From JBBIMP01 sp037444305 (GTDB taxonomy: Bacteria; Acidobacteriota; UBA6911): a stretch of 25,338 nt of DNA. The stretch is from contig JBBIMP010000058.1 in assembly GCA_037444305.1 (NCBI GenBank), positions 1-25,338 on the forward strand, in the 5' to 3' direction. The notes below the pieces were generated by a model. The model was not told the DNA's origin. It ran no database searches and saw only the letters and a program-made list of their open reading frames with translations. Both the position numbers and the translations under genes were made by a program. Below are positions 6,844 to 14,693 of this stretch, piece after piece (within the stretch, counting starts at the first letter, position 1; every line of letters begins with the position of its first letter).

Positions 6844-7790
6844 ATCCTGCAGTCGAGCCGGCCGTGGAGGTCCGGAACCTGTCGAAGTACTTTGGGAGAT
6901 TCTGCGCCGTCGACGACGTGAGCTTTTCTGTCAGACCCGGAGAGATCTTCGGTTTTCTGGGGCCGAACGGCGCGGGGAAATCGACCACGATCCGGATCCT
7001 CTGCGGGCTTCTCCTGCCCTCGGCCGGCAGCGCGCGCGTGGCCGGCTTCGACGTGGCGCGCGAACCGGAGACGGTCCGGCGGCACATCGGGTACATGTCG
7101 CAGAAGTTCTCGCTCTACGACGACCTGACCGTCGGCGAGAACATCGACTTCTTCAGCGGGCTGTACGGCGTCCCGGCTCACCTGCGGCGGCAGCGCAAAG
7201 ACCATGTGCTGCGGCTCGCGGGTCTCGAGGACAGGATTCACGACCTGACCGGCATTCTCGCCGGGGGCTGGAAGCAGAGACTTGCGCTGGGGTGCGCGAT
7301 CCTGCACGAGCCCCCGATTCTTTTCCTGGACGAGCCGACCTCGGGCGTGGACCCCATCGCCCGCCGTTCATTCTGGTCGCTCATCTACGAGCTTTCCGCT
7401 GCCGGCCACACGGTGTTCGTCAGCACGCACTACATGGACGAGGCCGAGTACTGCCACCGGCTTTCCCTCATGAACCGCGGCCGGATCATCACGCTCGGCA
7501 GACCCGAGGCGCTCAAGCGGGAAATGCTCTCCCATGCCATCATGAACCTCGACTCCGGCGATCCGCTGGAGAGCATGAGGGCGCTCGAGGGCGTCGAGGG
7601 TGTGCTGGAAACGGCCGTTTTCGGCAGCGGCCTCCACCTCACGGTGGAGGACCCGCGGGCGGCGGCCCCCGCCATCCGCGGCGCGCTGGAGAGGAGGGGG
7701 CTGTGGGTGCAGAGCCTCGAGCTCATCGAGCCGACGATGGAGGACGTGTTCGTCGCCCTGATCGAGCAGGAGGAGAGGAGGCTCGCGTGA
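6840..7790 (+). CDS. ABC transporter ATPase, YbhF C-half type
   Basis: A 316-residue nucleotide-binding protein. Walker A is GPNGAGKST (41-49), the Q-loop is Q88 in YMSQKF, Walker B is ILFLDEP with E165, and the H-loop is complete (VSTHYMDEAE, H197). The signature motif is altered: LAGGWKQR instead of LSGGQ. That is the reverse of the preceding ATPase, which has an intact signature and no His. The two proteins should form a heterodimer with one consensus and one degenerate ATP site. The C-terminal 110 residues resemble the accessory domain of DrrA/CcmA-type ATPases (ending in TMEDVFVALIEQEE). Starts and stops overlap on both sides (ATGA, then GTGA), indicating tight translational coupling. 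Confidence 0.94.
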   Translation: MNPAVEPAVEVRNLSKYFGRFCAVDDVSFSVRPGEIFGFLGPNGAGKSTTIRILCGLLLPSAGSARVAGFDVAREPETVRRHIGYMSQKFSLYDDLTVGENIDFFSGLYGVPAHLRRQRKDHVLRLAGLEDRIHDLTGILAGGWKQRLALGCAILHEPPILFLDEPTSGVDPIARRSFWSLIYELSAAGHTVFVSTHYMDEAEYCHRLSLMNRGRIITLGRPEALKREMLSHAIMNLDSGDPLESMRALEGVEGVLETAVFGSGLHLTVEDPRAAAPAIRGALERRGLWVQSLELIEPTMEDVFVALIEQEERRLA

Positions 7791-8920
7791 ATTTCCGTCG
7801 GACCCGGGCCGTCGCCCGCAAGGAGTTCCTGCACATCCTGCGCGACCCGCGGAGCCTCGGCATGGCATTGGCGCTCCCATTCCTGATGCTGCTGCTGTTC
7901 GGCTACGCGCTCACGCTCGATGTGGACCGGATCCCCACGGTGGTCCTGGACTCCGACCGCAGTCCCGAGAGCCGGAAACTGGTGGCGCGCTTCGACGGCT
8001 CGCGTTTTTTCCAGGTCCTGCGTTTGGCCGGGGACTACCGCGATCTGCAGGCCGCGATCGACAGGAACGAGTGCCTGCTGGGGCTGGTCATCCGCCAGGA
8101 CTACTCCAGGGAACTGCTCGCCGGCCGCGAGGCGCGCGTCCAGCTGATCCTGGACGGCAGCGACTCCAACACCGCCTCGCTCGCGCTCGGGTATGCCGGC
8201 GCGCTGCTGCAGAACCTCAACCTGCAGCTGCAGGCGGAGACGCTCAGCCGCAGGGCCGGCGCGGCGCCCCAGCTGCCGTTCGAGGCGCGGCTGCGGGTCT
8301 GGTTCAACAGCGAGCTGAAATCGAAGAACTACATCGTGCCCGGCCTGATCGCCGTGATCATCATGATCATCGCCTCGCTGCTGACCTCCCTGACCATCGC
8401 CCGCGAGTGGGAACTGGGAACAATGGAGCAGCTGCTCTCCACGCCGGTCAGGCCGGAGGAACTTGTGCTTGGGAAAATGGCCGCGTTCTTTACCCTGGGC
8501 CTGGTGGACATGCTCCTGGCCATCGGCGTCGGCGTGGGCGTGTTCGGCGTCCCCCTGCGCGGCAGCATCCTGTTCCTGTCGGTGAGCGGCTTCGTGTTTC
8601 TCTTCGGCGCCCTCTGCTGGGGGATTCTCATCTCGGCTCTCACCCGCTCGCAGCTCCTGGCCTACCAGATGGGGGTCATTACGTCCTTTCTCCCGGCCTT
8701 CCTCCTCTCCGGTTTCATCTTCGCCATCGACAACATGCCGGGGGTGATCCAGGTTTTCACCTACCTGTTTCCGGCGCGCTATTTCGTCACCGTGCTCAAA
8801 GGGGTGTTCCTGCGCGGCGTCGGCGCCGCCGTGCTCTGGGGCGAAGTCGCGCTGCTGGCGGTCTTCGCCTCGGTGGTCTTTTTCGCAGCCACCCGGAAAC
8901 TCAAACAGAAGGTCGCGTGA
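7787..8920 (+). CDS. ABC-2 type permease, YbhS-like
   Basis: A 377-residue permease starting at GTG (7787), chosen because GTGA overlaps the previous stop and a GAGGAGAGGAG stretch precedes it. There is one N-terminal membrane helix (about 22-42, ending FGYALTLDVDR), a large periplasmic domain to about residue 180 with DGSDSNTASLALGYAG, and five C-terminal helices. The conserved coupling region TIAREWELGTMEQLLSTPV lies after the first C-terminal helix. The length equals that of E. coli YbhS as I recall it (377). It pairs with the next gene as a permease heterodimer powered by the two upstream ATPases. Substrate is unknown; the family exports drugs, cations or lipophilic compounds. Confidence 0.92.
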   Translation: MNFRRTRAVARKEFLHILRDPRSLGMALALPFLMLLLFGYALTLDVDRIPTVVLDSDRSPESRKLVARFDGSRFFQVLRLAGDYRDLQAAIDRNECLLGLVIRQDYSRELLAGREARVQLILDGSDSNTASLALGYAGALLQNLNLQLQAETLSRRAGAAPQLPFEARLRVWFNSELKSKNYIVPGLIAVIIMIIASLLTSLTIAREWELGTMEQLLSTPVRPEELVLGKMAAFFTLGLVDMLLAIGVGVGVFGVPLRGSILFLSVSGFVFLFGALCWGILISALTRSQLLAYQMGVITSFLPAFLLSGFIFAIDNMPGVIQVFTYLFPARYFVTVLKGVFLRGVGAAVLWGEVALLAVFASVVFFAATRKLKQKVA

Positions 8921-10029
8921 TGGGCATGGGGCGGCGGATTCTGGAGATTGTGCGCAAGGAGTTCCGGCAGACGCTCCGGAACCCGCGCACGCGCATCCTG
9001 CTGTTCCTGCCGCCGCTGATCCAGCTGGTCATATTCGGCTTTGCGGTGAACCTGGACGTCGAGGACGCAAGGCTGGGCTGGGTGGACCTGGACCGCACGC
9101 CGGCCAGCCGCGACCTGAGGGCCGCTTTCGAGGGTTCGCGGCACTTCCACATTACGGCTTTGCCCGCGGGCGAAGAGGAGGCGGCGGCCTTGCTGAACCG
9201 CGGGGAGGTCCAGGCCGTGGTCCGGGTGCTGCCCGGCTTCGCCCGCGATCTCGTGCGCGGGCGGATGCCGGCGGTGCAAATCCTGGTCGACGGCACCGAC
9301 TCCAACACGGCCGGGATCGTCGCGAACTACGCGGGCCAGGTGCTGGCGGCGCATGCGGCGCGCGCCGCGGCGCCCCGGCCGGCCTCGGGCATCACCGCCG
9401 AGCCCCGGATCTGGTTCAATCCAGACCTGAACAGCCGCGATTACTTCGTCCCCGGCATCGTGGTCAACATCATCGCGCTCGTCACCGTGATGCTCACCGC
9501 CATGAGCATCGTACGGGAAAAGGAGATCGGAACGATGGAGCAGCTGCTGGTCTCCCCGATCAGCCCGGTGGAGCTGATGCTCGGCAAGCTGCTCCCCTTC
9601 GCTCTGGTGGGCCTGCTGGAGGTGGCACTCGTCACCTCCGCGGCGCTGGCCGTTTTCCGGATCCCTTTTCAGGGGAGCGCGTTGCTGCTGTTCGCCGGCG
9701 CGCTGCTGTTCCTGCTGACCACGCTCGGAGTCGGCCTGTTCATCTCCACGGTTTCCCAGACGCAGCAGCAGGCGATGATGTCGTCTTTTTTCTTTTTCGC
9801 CCCGGCCTTCCTCCTGAGCGGCTTCGCCTTCCCCATCCGCAACATGCCGGAGCCGGTGCAGGTCCTGACCTTTCTGAACCCGCTGCGTTATTTCATGGAG
9901 ATCGTGCGCGGGATCTTCCTGAAGGGAATCGGGGCGGAGGTGCTCTGGTTGCAGATGCTGCTGATGCTGGCCCTTGGCTCGGCTGTTCTCGCTTTCAGTG
10001 CGCTCCGCTTCCGCAAGCGCCTCGACTGA
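8920..10029 (+). CDS. ABC-2 type permease, YbhR-like
   Basis: A 369-residue paralogue of the preceding permease with the same architecture: helix at about 23-43 (LLFLPPLIQLVIFGFAVNLD), a periplasmic domain with DGTDSNTAGIVANYAG, and five C-terminal helices with the coupling segment SIVREKEIGTMEQLLVSPI. The ATG at 8920 overlaps the previous stop (TGATG); a GTG one codon earlier is a possible alternative. E. coli YbhR is about the same length (368, from memory). It is the last gene of the pump operon, and a hairpin at 10061-10081 follows it. Confidence 0.92.
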   Translation: MGMGRRILEIVRKEFRQTLRNPRTRILLFLPPLIQLVIFGFAVNLDVEDARLGWVDLDRTPASRDLRAAFEGSRHFHITALPAGEEEAAALLNRGEVQAVVRVLPGFARDLVRGRMPAVQILVDGTDSNTAGIVANYAGQVLAAHAARAAAPRPASGITAEPRIWFNPDLNSRDYFVPGIVVNIIALVTVMLTAMSIVREKEIGTMEQLLVSPISPVELMLGKLLPFALVGLLEVALVTSAALAVFRIPFQGSALLLFAGALLFLLTTLGVGLFISTVSQTQQQAMMSSFFFFAPAFLLSGFAFPIRNMPEPVQVLTFLNPLRYFMEIVRGIFLKGIGAEVLWLQMLLMLALGSAVLAFSALRFRKRLD

Positions 10030-10060
10030 AACCGCCGGCATGTTGCCCGAACGCCGCAGG

Positions 10061-10081
10061 GGGGCATCCTCAGGCTGCCCC
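10061..10081 (+). terminator. Hairpin after the efflux operon (possible terminator, no T-tract)
   Basis: GGGGCA (10061-10066) pairs with TGCCCC (10076-10081). The inner CCT and AGG add three pairs across a single mismatched base. The hairpin begins 31 bases after the last permease stop. No run of T follows, so intrinsic termination is doubtful; it may be a Rho-linked or mRNA-stabilising hairpin. Confidence 0.4.
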
Positions 10082-10126
10082 ATACGTATGCGTGATCTTG
10101 ACATCTGTGTGCATTTCCAGTATTTT
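10081..10126 (+). promoter_or_regulatory. Promoter of the antitoxin-toxin pair with upstream palindrome
   Basis: TTGACA (10098-10103) and TATTTT (10121-10126) are separated by 17 bases, a strong sigma70 promoter. Transcription would begin at about 10132-10133, the A of the antitoxin ATG, so the message is probably leaderless. Just upstream is the perfect 10-bp palindrome CATACGTATG (10081-10090). It could be the operator of the ribbon-helix-helix antitoxin, or a half-site related to the TetR operator at 2494-2526. Confidence 0.75.
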
Positions 10127-10132
10127 GGGCGC

Positions 10133-10363
10133 ATGGTTAGAACAACGCTGATCCTCGAGGAATCCTGCCTCGAGCAAATACGCGAACTTGCCGGCAAGCA
10201 GGGCAAAACGCTCTCGCAGGTAGCCAATGAGCTCATGGTGGAAGGTCTCCAGCGGCGCAAGCGGAAGCCCCGTGCGGAGTTCAACCTGCCAACCTTCTCG
10301 ATGGGCAAGCCCAGAGTGAATCTGGGAGACCGCAACGCTCTGGAAGCGCTCATGGATTCCTGA
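10133..10363 (+). CDS. Ribbon-helix-helix antitoxin (VapB-like)
   Basis: A 76-residue protein with an N-terminal ribbon-helix-helix pattern: strand VRTTLILEE, then helices over about 10-22 and 27-41 (TLSQVANELMVEGLQRRK). The C-terminus is rich in polar residues and should wrap the toxin. The reading frame is open further upstream to 9974, but the ATG at 10133 is chosen because it starts the recognisable fold and sits at the predicted transcription start of a consensus promoter. No Shine-Dalgarno site precedes it. Its stop overlaps the toxin start by one base (TGATG). Expected role: neutralise the PIN toxin and repress the pair. Confidence 0.85.
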   Translation: MVRTTLILEESCLEQIRELAGKQGKTLSQVANELMVEGLQRRKRKPRAEFNLPTFSMGKPRVNLGDRNALEALMDS

Positions 10364-10806
10364 TGGCGGGAGTCATCGACACGAACATTCTGTTGTATGC
10401 GGCCAACCGGGACGCCGGGGAGCAACCGGCGGCAGCCGCGTTTTTATACGCCGCCGCCAGTTCCGCGGCGCCATGGTTCCTGACCGAAGGCATCCTTTAT
10501 GAATTCATGAGGGTTTCCACCCACCCAAAGGTCTTTCAGCACCCTCTGGCGTGGCAGGAGGCTCTCGGTTTCATCACGCCGTTCCTGCAATGCCCGGGTT
10601 TTTTGCTCCTCGCGGCCGAGGACCGTCACTGGACCCTGCTCGAACGGATACTCGAGCAACTCACATTTCCTGCCGGAAATCTCTTTTTCGATATCCGCAC
10701 GGTGACGCTGATGCGCGAGCACGGGGTGCGCGAGATCTACACAACCGATACTGATTTCCTCCAATTCCAGGACATCACCGTGATTAATCCTCTGCGCACT
10801 GCATAG
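10363..10806 (+). CDS. PIN domain toxin (VapC-like ribonuclease)
   Basis: A 147-residue PIN domain protein with the usual acidic active-site set: D6 in VIDTNILLYA, E47 in ILYEFMRV, D110 in LFFDIRTVTLMREHG, and D129/D131 in TTDTDF. Such proteins are Mg-dependent ribonucleases that cut tRNA or rRNA and are held inactive by the partner antitoxin. The start overlaps the antitoxin stop. Both genes look intact, so the pair is probably functional. The target RNA cannot be inferred. Confidence 0.9.
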   Translation: MAGVIDTNILLYAANRDAGEQPAAAAFLYAAASSAAPWFLTEGILYEFMRVSTHPKVFQHPLAWQEALGFITPFLQCPGFLLLAAEDRHWTLLERILEQLTFPAGNLFFDIRTVTLMREHGVREIYTTDTDFLQFQDITVINPLRTA

Positions 10807-10832
10807 CAGCACCGCTCAATCTCCCTTGCGCG

Positions 10833-10852
10833 ACTTCGTGTCTTCGTGGTGA
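10833..10852 (+). repeat. TTCGTG-type dispersed repeat
   Basis: The segment ACTTCGTGTCTTCGTGGTGA in the 145-base gap between the toxin and the S9 peptidase genes is a two-unit member of the same repeat family as at 5784-5810 and 14839-14865. It is non-coding. No clear promoter for the S9 gene was found in the rest of this gap. Confidence 0.5.
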
Positions 10853-10951
10853 ATTTAGTTATCGTGCCGATTTCAATTTCAAGTTGAGCGGCAGCTGTGG
10901 CAGATTGATGCACGAAAGCCCTGCAACGACTGACCAGGAAGGACAAGTCCT

Positions 10952-13372
10952 ATGAAAAAATCATCACTCCGAACCGTAACCCGATTTGCTCTTTTCATCC
11001 CGGCACTTCTCCTGCTTGCGGCGGGAATCCAGGCCCAGGGGCCGGGCTACCTCAAGCCGCCCAAGGACGTGCTGGACGTGCTCCACGCCCCGGTGACGCC
11101 AAGCGTCTCCCTGAGCCCGACGCGCGACCGGATGATGCTGGTCGAGAGCACGCGCTTCCCCTCCATCGCCGAACTCGCGGCGCCGATGCTCCGCCTGGCG
11201 GGGCTGCGCATAAACCCAAACACGAACGGCCCGCACCGGCCGCCGCGCATCGTCGCGATGACGCTGAAAAACATCGCCGACGGCAAGGAAACCAAGGTCG
11301 CCTTGCCGGCCAACGCCAATCCCGGGTCGCCCAACTGGTCCCATAACGGGAAGATCTTCGCCTTCACCAACACGACCGCCACGGGCATCGAACTCTGGCT
11401 CGGGGATGCCCAGACGGGAGCCACACGGCAAGTGCGCGGCATAAAGCTCAACGCCGCCTACGGCAGCGCTTTCGAATGGCTGCCCGACGGCGTGACGCTC
11501 CTCTGCCAGACCATCGTCGCCGGACGCGGCAATCCGCCGGCCCCGCCCAAGGCCCCTACCGGGCCGACCATCCAGGAAAGCGCCGGCAGGCCGGCGCCCG
11601 TCCGGACCTTCCAGGACCTGTTGCAGAACGCCCACGACGAAAACCTGTTCGATTACTACGCCACCTCCCAGCTCGAGTTCGTGAACACCTCGGACCTGAA
11701 ACGCACCCCGATCGGGAAACCGGCGATCTACGCCTCCACCCAGGCTTCCCCCGACGGGAAATACCTGCTGGTAGTGCGCAACCAGAAACCCTACTCCTAC
11801 CTCCTGACGGCCGGGTCCTTTCCCCGCGAAGTGGAGGTCTGGGACATGAGCGGCAAGGTGGTCTACAAGGTTGCCAGCCAGCCCCTGGCGGACCAGATCC
11901 CCATCGATGGCGTCCAGACCGGGCCCAGGAGTTACAGCTGGATCCCAGTGGAACCGGCCACGCTCGCCTGGGCCGAGGCGCTCGACGGCGGGGATCCCAA
12001 GAAGAAGGTCCCTCATCGCGACCGCATCCTGCTGTTCGCCGCCCCCTTCCAGGGGAGCCCCGCGGAATTCACCAAGACCGAGCACCGCTTCGCCGGCCTC
12101 ACCTGGTTCGATTCCGACGGAATCGTCCTGGTCCGGGACACCGACCGCGACCGCCGCTGGAACCGCGTGTTCCTGCTCAATTACCGGAACCCTGCGCAGG
12201 CGGCGCGGTTGATCTGGGACCGCTCGATGCAGGACCGCTACAATGATCCCGGCACGCCGATTACGCGGCTGCTGCCTACGGGTAACCGCGCCGTCCTCAA
12301 GAACGGCAACTTCATCTACCTACAGGGCCAGGGCGCTTCGCCGAAAGGCGATCACCCCTTCCTGGACCGGTTCGACATCACGACGCTGAAATCGGAACGG
12401 CTCTTCCAGTGCGCCGACGGCTCGTACGAGTCGGTGGTCGGCCTCCTGGCCGATGACGCCACCCGCTTCATCACGCGGCACGAGACCGCCACCGAGCCGC
12501 CGAACTATTTCCTCCGGGCGGCCGACGGCTCCCGGAAGGCGCTGACCGCCTTCAAGGATCCCGCTCCTCAGCTGCGCGGGATCACGAAGGAACTCGTAAC
12601 CTACAAGCGCGGCGACGGCGTGCAGCTCTCCTTCACGCTCTACCTGCCGCCCGCGTACAAGCGCGGCCAGCCGCTGCCGACGCTGGTCTGGGCCTACCCG
12701 CAGGAGTTCAGCGATCCCGACACCGCCGGGCAGGTGTCCGGCTCCCCCAGCCGCTTCACGATGATCGGCGGCACCTCGCACCTCTTCGCCCTGCTGCTGG
12801 GCTACGCCGTGCTGGACGGCGCCACCATGCCCGTGGTGGGCGACGCCCAGACGATGAACGACACCTACGTGGAGCAGATCGTGGCCAGCGCCAAAGCCGC
12901 TATCGACAAGGCGGCCGAGATGGGCGTCACGGACCCGACGCGTGTGGGCGTAGGCGGCCACAGCTACGGCGCCTTCATGACAGCCAATCTGCTGGCGCAC
13001 TGCGACCTGTTCCGCGCAGGGATTGCGCGCAGCGGCGCCTACAACCGGACGCTGACGCCGTTCGGCTTCCAGAACGAGCGCAGGACTTTCTGGGAGGCGC
13101 CGGAAATGTACTTCAAGGTCTCCCCCTTCATGTTCGCCCACAAGATCAACGAGCCGATCCTGCTGATCCACGGCGAGGCGGACAACAATTCGGGGACCTT
13201 CCCCATCCAGAGCGAGCGCATGTACCAGGCGATCCGCGGGAACGGCGGTACCGTGCGGTACGTGACGCTCCCCTTCGAGTCGCACGGCTACGCGGCCGAG
13301 GAATCGGTCGAGCACACGCTCGCCGAAATGCTCAACTGGCTGGAAAAGCACGTGAAACCGGCCACGAGGTAG
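10952..13372 (+). CDS. Secreted S9 family peptidase (prolyl oligopeptidase-like, glutamyl-endopeptidase type)
   Basis: An 806-residue exported serine peptidase. Residues 1-29 form a signal peptide ending near IQAQ. Residues 30 to about 540 look like the beta-propeller that gates substrate entry. The C-terminal alpha/beta hydrolase domain holds nucleophile S671 in GGHSYGAFM, D744 in HGEADNNSG and H778 in ESHGYA. The HSYGAF elbow and the HGEADNNSGT segment resemble the S9D group (bacterial and plastid glutamyl endopeptidases), which cut oligopeptides after Glu. An AGGAAGGA site precedes the ATG. It probably degrades peptides in the periplasm or outside the cell, together with the M14 and M23 enzymes nearby. 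A long hairpin follows its stop. Confidence 0.92.
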   Translation: MKKSSLRTVTRFALFIPALLLLAAGIQAQGPGYLKPPKDVLDVLHAPVTPSVSLSPTRDRMMLVESTRFPSIAELAAPMLRLAGLRINPNTNGPHRPPRIVAMTLKNIADGKETKVALPANANPGSPNWSHNGKIFAFTNTTATGIELWLGDAQTGATRQVRGIKLNAAYGSAFEWLPDGVTLLCQTIVAGRGNPPAPPKAPTGPTIQESAGRPAPVRTFQDLLQNAHDENLFDYYATSQLEFVNTSDLKRTPIGKPAIYASTQASPDGKYLLVVRNQKPYSYLLTAGSFPREVEVWDMSGKVVYKVASQPLADQIPIDGVQTGPRSYSWIPVEPATLAWAEALDGGDPKKKVPHRDRILLFAAPFQGSPAEFTKTEHRFAGLTWFDSDGIVLVRDTDRDRRWNRVFLLNYRNPAQAARLIWDRSMQDRYNDPGTPITRLLPTGNRAVLKNGNFIYLQGQGASPKGDHPFLDRFDITTLKSERLFQCADGSYESVVGLLADDATRFITRHETATEPPNYFLRAADGSRKALTAFKDPAPQLRGITKELVTYKRGDGVQLSFTLYLPPAYKRGQPLPTLVWAYPQEFSDPDTAGQVSGSPSRFTMIGGTSHLFALLLGYAVLDGATMPVVGDAQTMNDTYVEQIVASAKAAIDKAAEMGVTDPTRVGVGGHSYGAFMTANLLAHCDLFRAGIARSGAYNRTLTPFGFQNERRTFWEAPEMYFKVSPFMFAHKINEPILLIHGEADNNSGTFPIQSERMYQAIRGNGGTVRYVTLPFESHGYAAEESVEHTLAEMLNWLEKHVKPATR

Positions 13373-13388
13373 GAACGGCAAAAAGCGT

Positions 13389-13474
13389 TACACGGAGGTC
13401 CACAGAGAAGCACGGGGGCACATGGAGTTTTTTAAATATATATTCTCCGTGCTTCTCCGTGGACCTCCGTGTAA
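13389..13474. repeat. Long inverted repeat between convergent genes (bidirectional terminator candidate)
   Basis: The arms at 13389-13416 and 13447-13474 are 28 bases each and pair at 27 positions. The left arm begins TTACACGGAGGTCCAC and the right arm ends GGACCTCCGTGTAA. The 30-base loop holds an AT-rich stretch (TTTTTTAAATATATATT). It sits 17 bases after the S9 stop and 14 bases before the end of the convergent RidA gene, so it could terminate both. The arm sequence resembles the 'ACGGAGGTCCACGGAG' phrase often scattered in genomes, so it may have arisen from two opposed repeat copies. Confidence 0.85.
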
Positions 13475-13487
13475 TGTCTTTATTCCC

Positions 13488-14693
13488 CTACTTGACGGCG
13501 GTGAACATGATCTCCACGAGCCCGTCCGGGCTCACCAGCCCGGTTTTCACCGTGGCCCGCGCCGGAAAATCCGACTTGTAGATCTCGCGGTAGGCTTCGT
13601 TCATCGCGGCAAACCTCGCCACGTCGGTGATGTAGACCACGCCGTCCACGACGTTGTCCCACCCGAAGCCGCCGGCGCGCAGCGTCCGCTCGATGCGTGC
13701 CAGCGTTTCGCGCGTCTGCGCTTTCATGTCCCCCTTGTTCGTCTCGTTGTTGCCGAGCATGCCCGAGAGGAACATCCGGTTTCCGACGACGATGGCGGAG
13801 CTGAGGTTGGGGTTGGCGCGTCCCGGGCTGCCGTCGGCGTTGGGCGTCACCAGCGCCTGCCGGGACGCACCCTTCACAGCCAGCATGGTGATTTCCACGC
13901 CGAAGGCTGGGCCCATGAGCCCGGTCACGACCGTGGCCCTCGCCGGCGGGTCTTTGGGGAAGTAGCTCCGGTAGGCGGTGTTCATGTCCTGAAACGTGGC
14001 CGCGTCGGGGATGTAGACGCGCGAGCTGACCACGTGCTCGTGCGACATCCCGGCCGCCTTCAGGATTTCGCCGCCGTTGTCCATGATCGCCCGGGTCTGC
14101 GCCTGGACGCCGCCGGCGACAACGGAGTTGTCCTTTGGATTCCGCGCCACCAGGCCGCAAAGGAACAGGGTGTCGCCCGAGAGGATGCCGTAGCTGTAGG
14201 GATTCGCCGGCGCCGCCCAGCCTTCGGGGCGGATCACGCGGCGCTCGCCCCCTGCGGGGATGGCGATCATGGATATTTCGACCAGGCCGCCCGGCAGGAC
14301 GAAGTCTCCCACGACGGTGGTGCGCACCGGAGGATCTTTCGGCCAGTAGGTGCGGTAGACCTCGTTCATTCCCTGGAAATCGGCGGCGTTCTTGAGATAG
14401 ACCGTCACCGAGGCGACGTTTTCCATCCCGATGCCGGCGGCCTTCAGGACGACTCCCAGGTTATCGAGCGTCTTCCGGGTCTGCGCCCGGATGTCGTCCC
14501 CCGTGACCCTGCCCGAATCGTCCGTGGCCAGCGTCCCCGCGAGGTAGATGAATCCGCCCGCCCGGACGGCGGGGCTGAACGGGAGCCCCAGGTCCGGGCC
14601 TGCGCGGATGATCTCCCTGCCCGACTGTGCGCCGGCGCCGATCGCGGCAATCAGCGCCGCCGTAACACCCAACAGCGCGATTCTTCTCCTCAC
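13488..14693 (-). CDS. Exported protein with three tandem RidA (YjgF/UK114) domains
   Basis: A 401-residue protein with a signal peptide (RRRIALLGVTAALIAAIGA, cleavage near residue 22) and three RidA-like domains at about 27-147, 152-275 and 279-400. Each keeps the conserved arginine that binds substrate carboxylate (R124, R252, R379) and the following VEI glutamate (E139, E267, E394). RidA proteins hydrolyse reactive enamines and imines and are normally single-domain cytosolic trimers. Here three domains in one chain could fold as a covalent trimer outside the cytoplasm. The GTG at 14693 is chosen because AGGAGG lies 6 bases upstream; an in-frame ATG at 14708 has no ribosome binding site. 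It lies downstream of the M14 peptidase gene on the same strand, 189 bases away. Confidence 0.88.
   Translation of the reverse strand: MRRRIALLGVTAALIAAIGAGAQSGREIIRAGPDLGLPFSPAVRAGGFIYLAGTLATDDSGRVTGDDIRAQTRKTLDNLGVVLKAAGIGMENVASVTVYLKNAADFQGMNEVYRTYWPKDPPVRTTVVGDFVLPGGLVEISMIAIPAGGERRVIRPEGWAAPANPYSYGILSGDTLFLCGLVARNPKDNSVVAGGVQAQTRAIMDNGGEILKAAGMSHEHVVSSRVYIPDAATFQDMNTAYRSYFPKDPPARATVVTGLMGPAFGVEITMLAVKGASRQALVTPNADGSPGRANPNLSSAIVVGNRMFLSGMLGNNETNKGDMKAQTRETLARIERTLRAGGFGWDNVVDGVVYITDVARFAAMNEAYREIYKSDFPARATVKTGLVSPDGLVEIMFTAVK

Noticed and set aside
9974..10132. N-terminal extension of the antitoxin (53 codons)
   Set aside because: It overlaps the end of the permease gene, the hairpin and the predicted promoter; the ribbon-helix-helix fold begins at 10133.
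8779..10425. Long leftward open frame (548 codons) opposite the second permease
   Set aside because: It covers the permease and antitoxin genes in antisense; the product is low-complexity Gln/Glu/Arg/His-rich and unlike any protein family.
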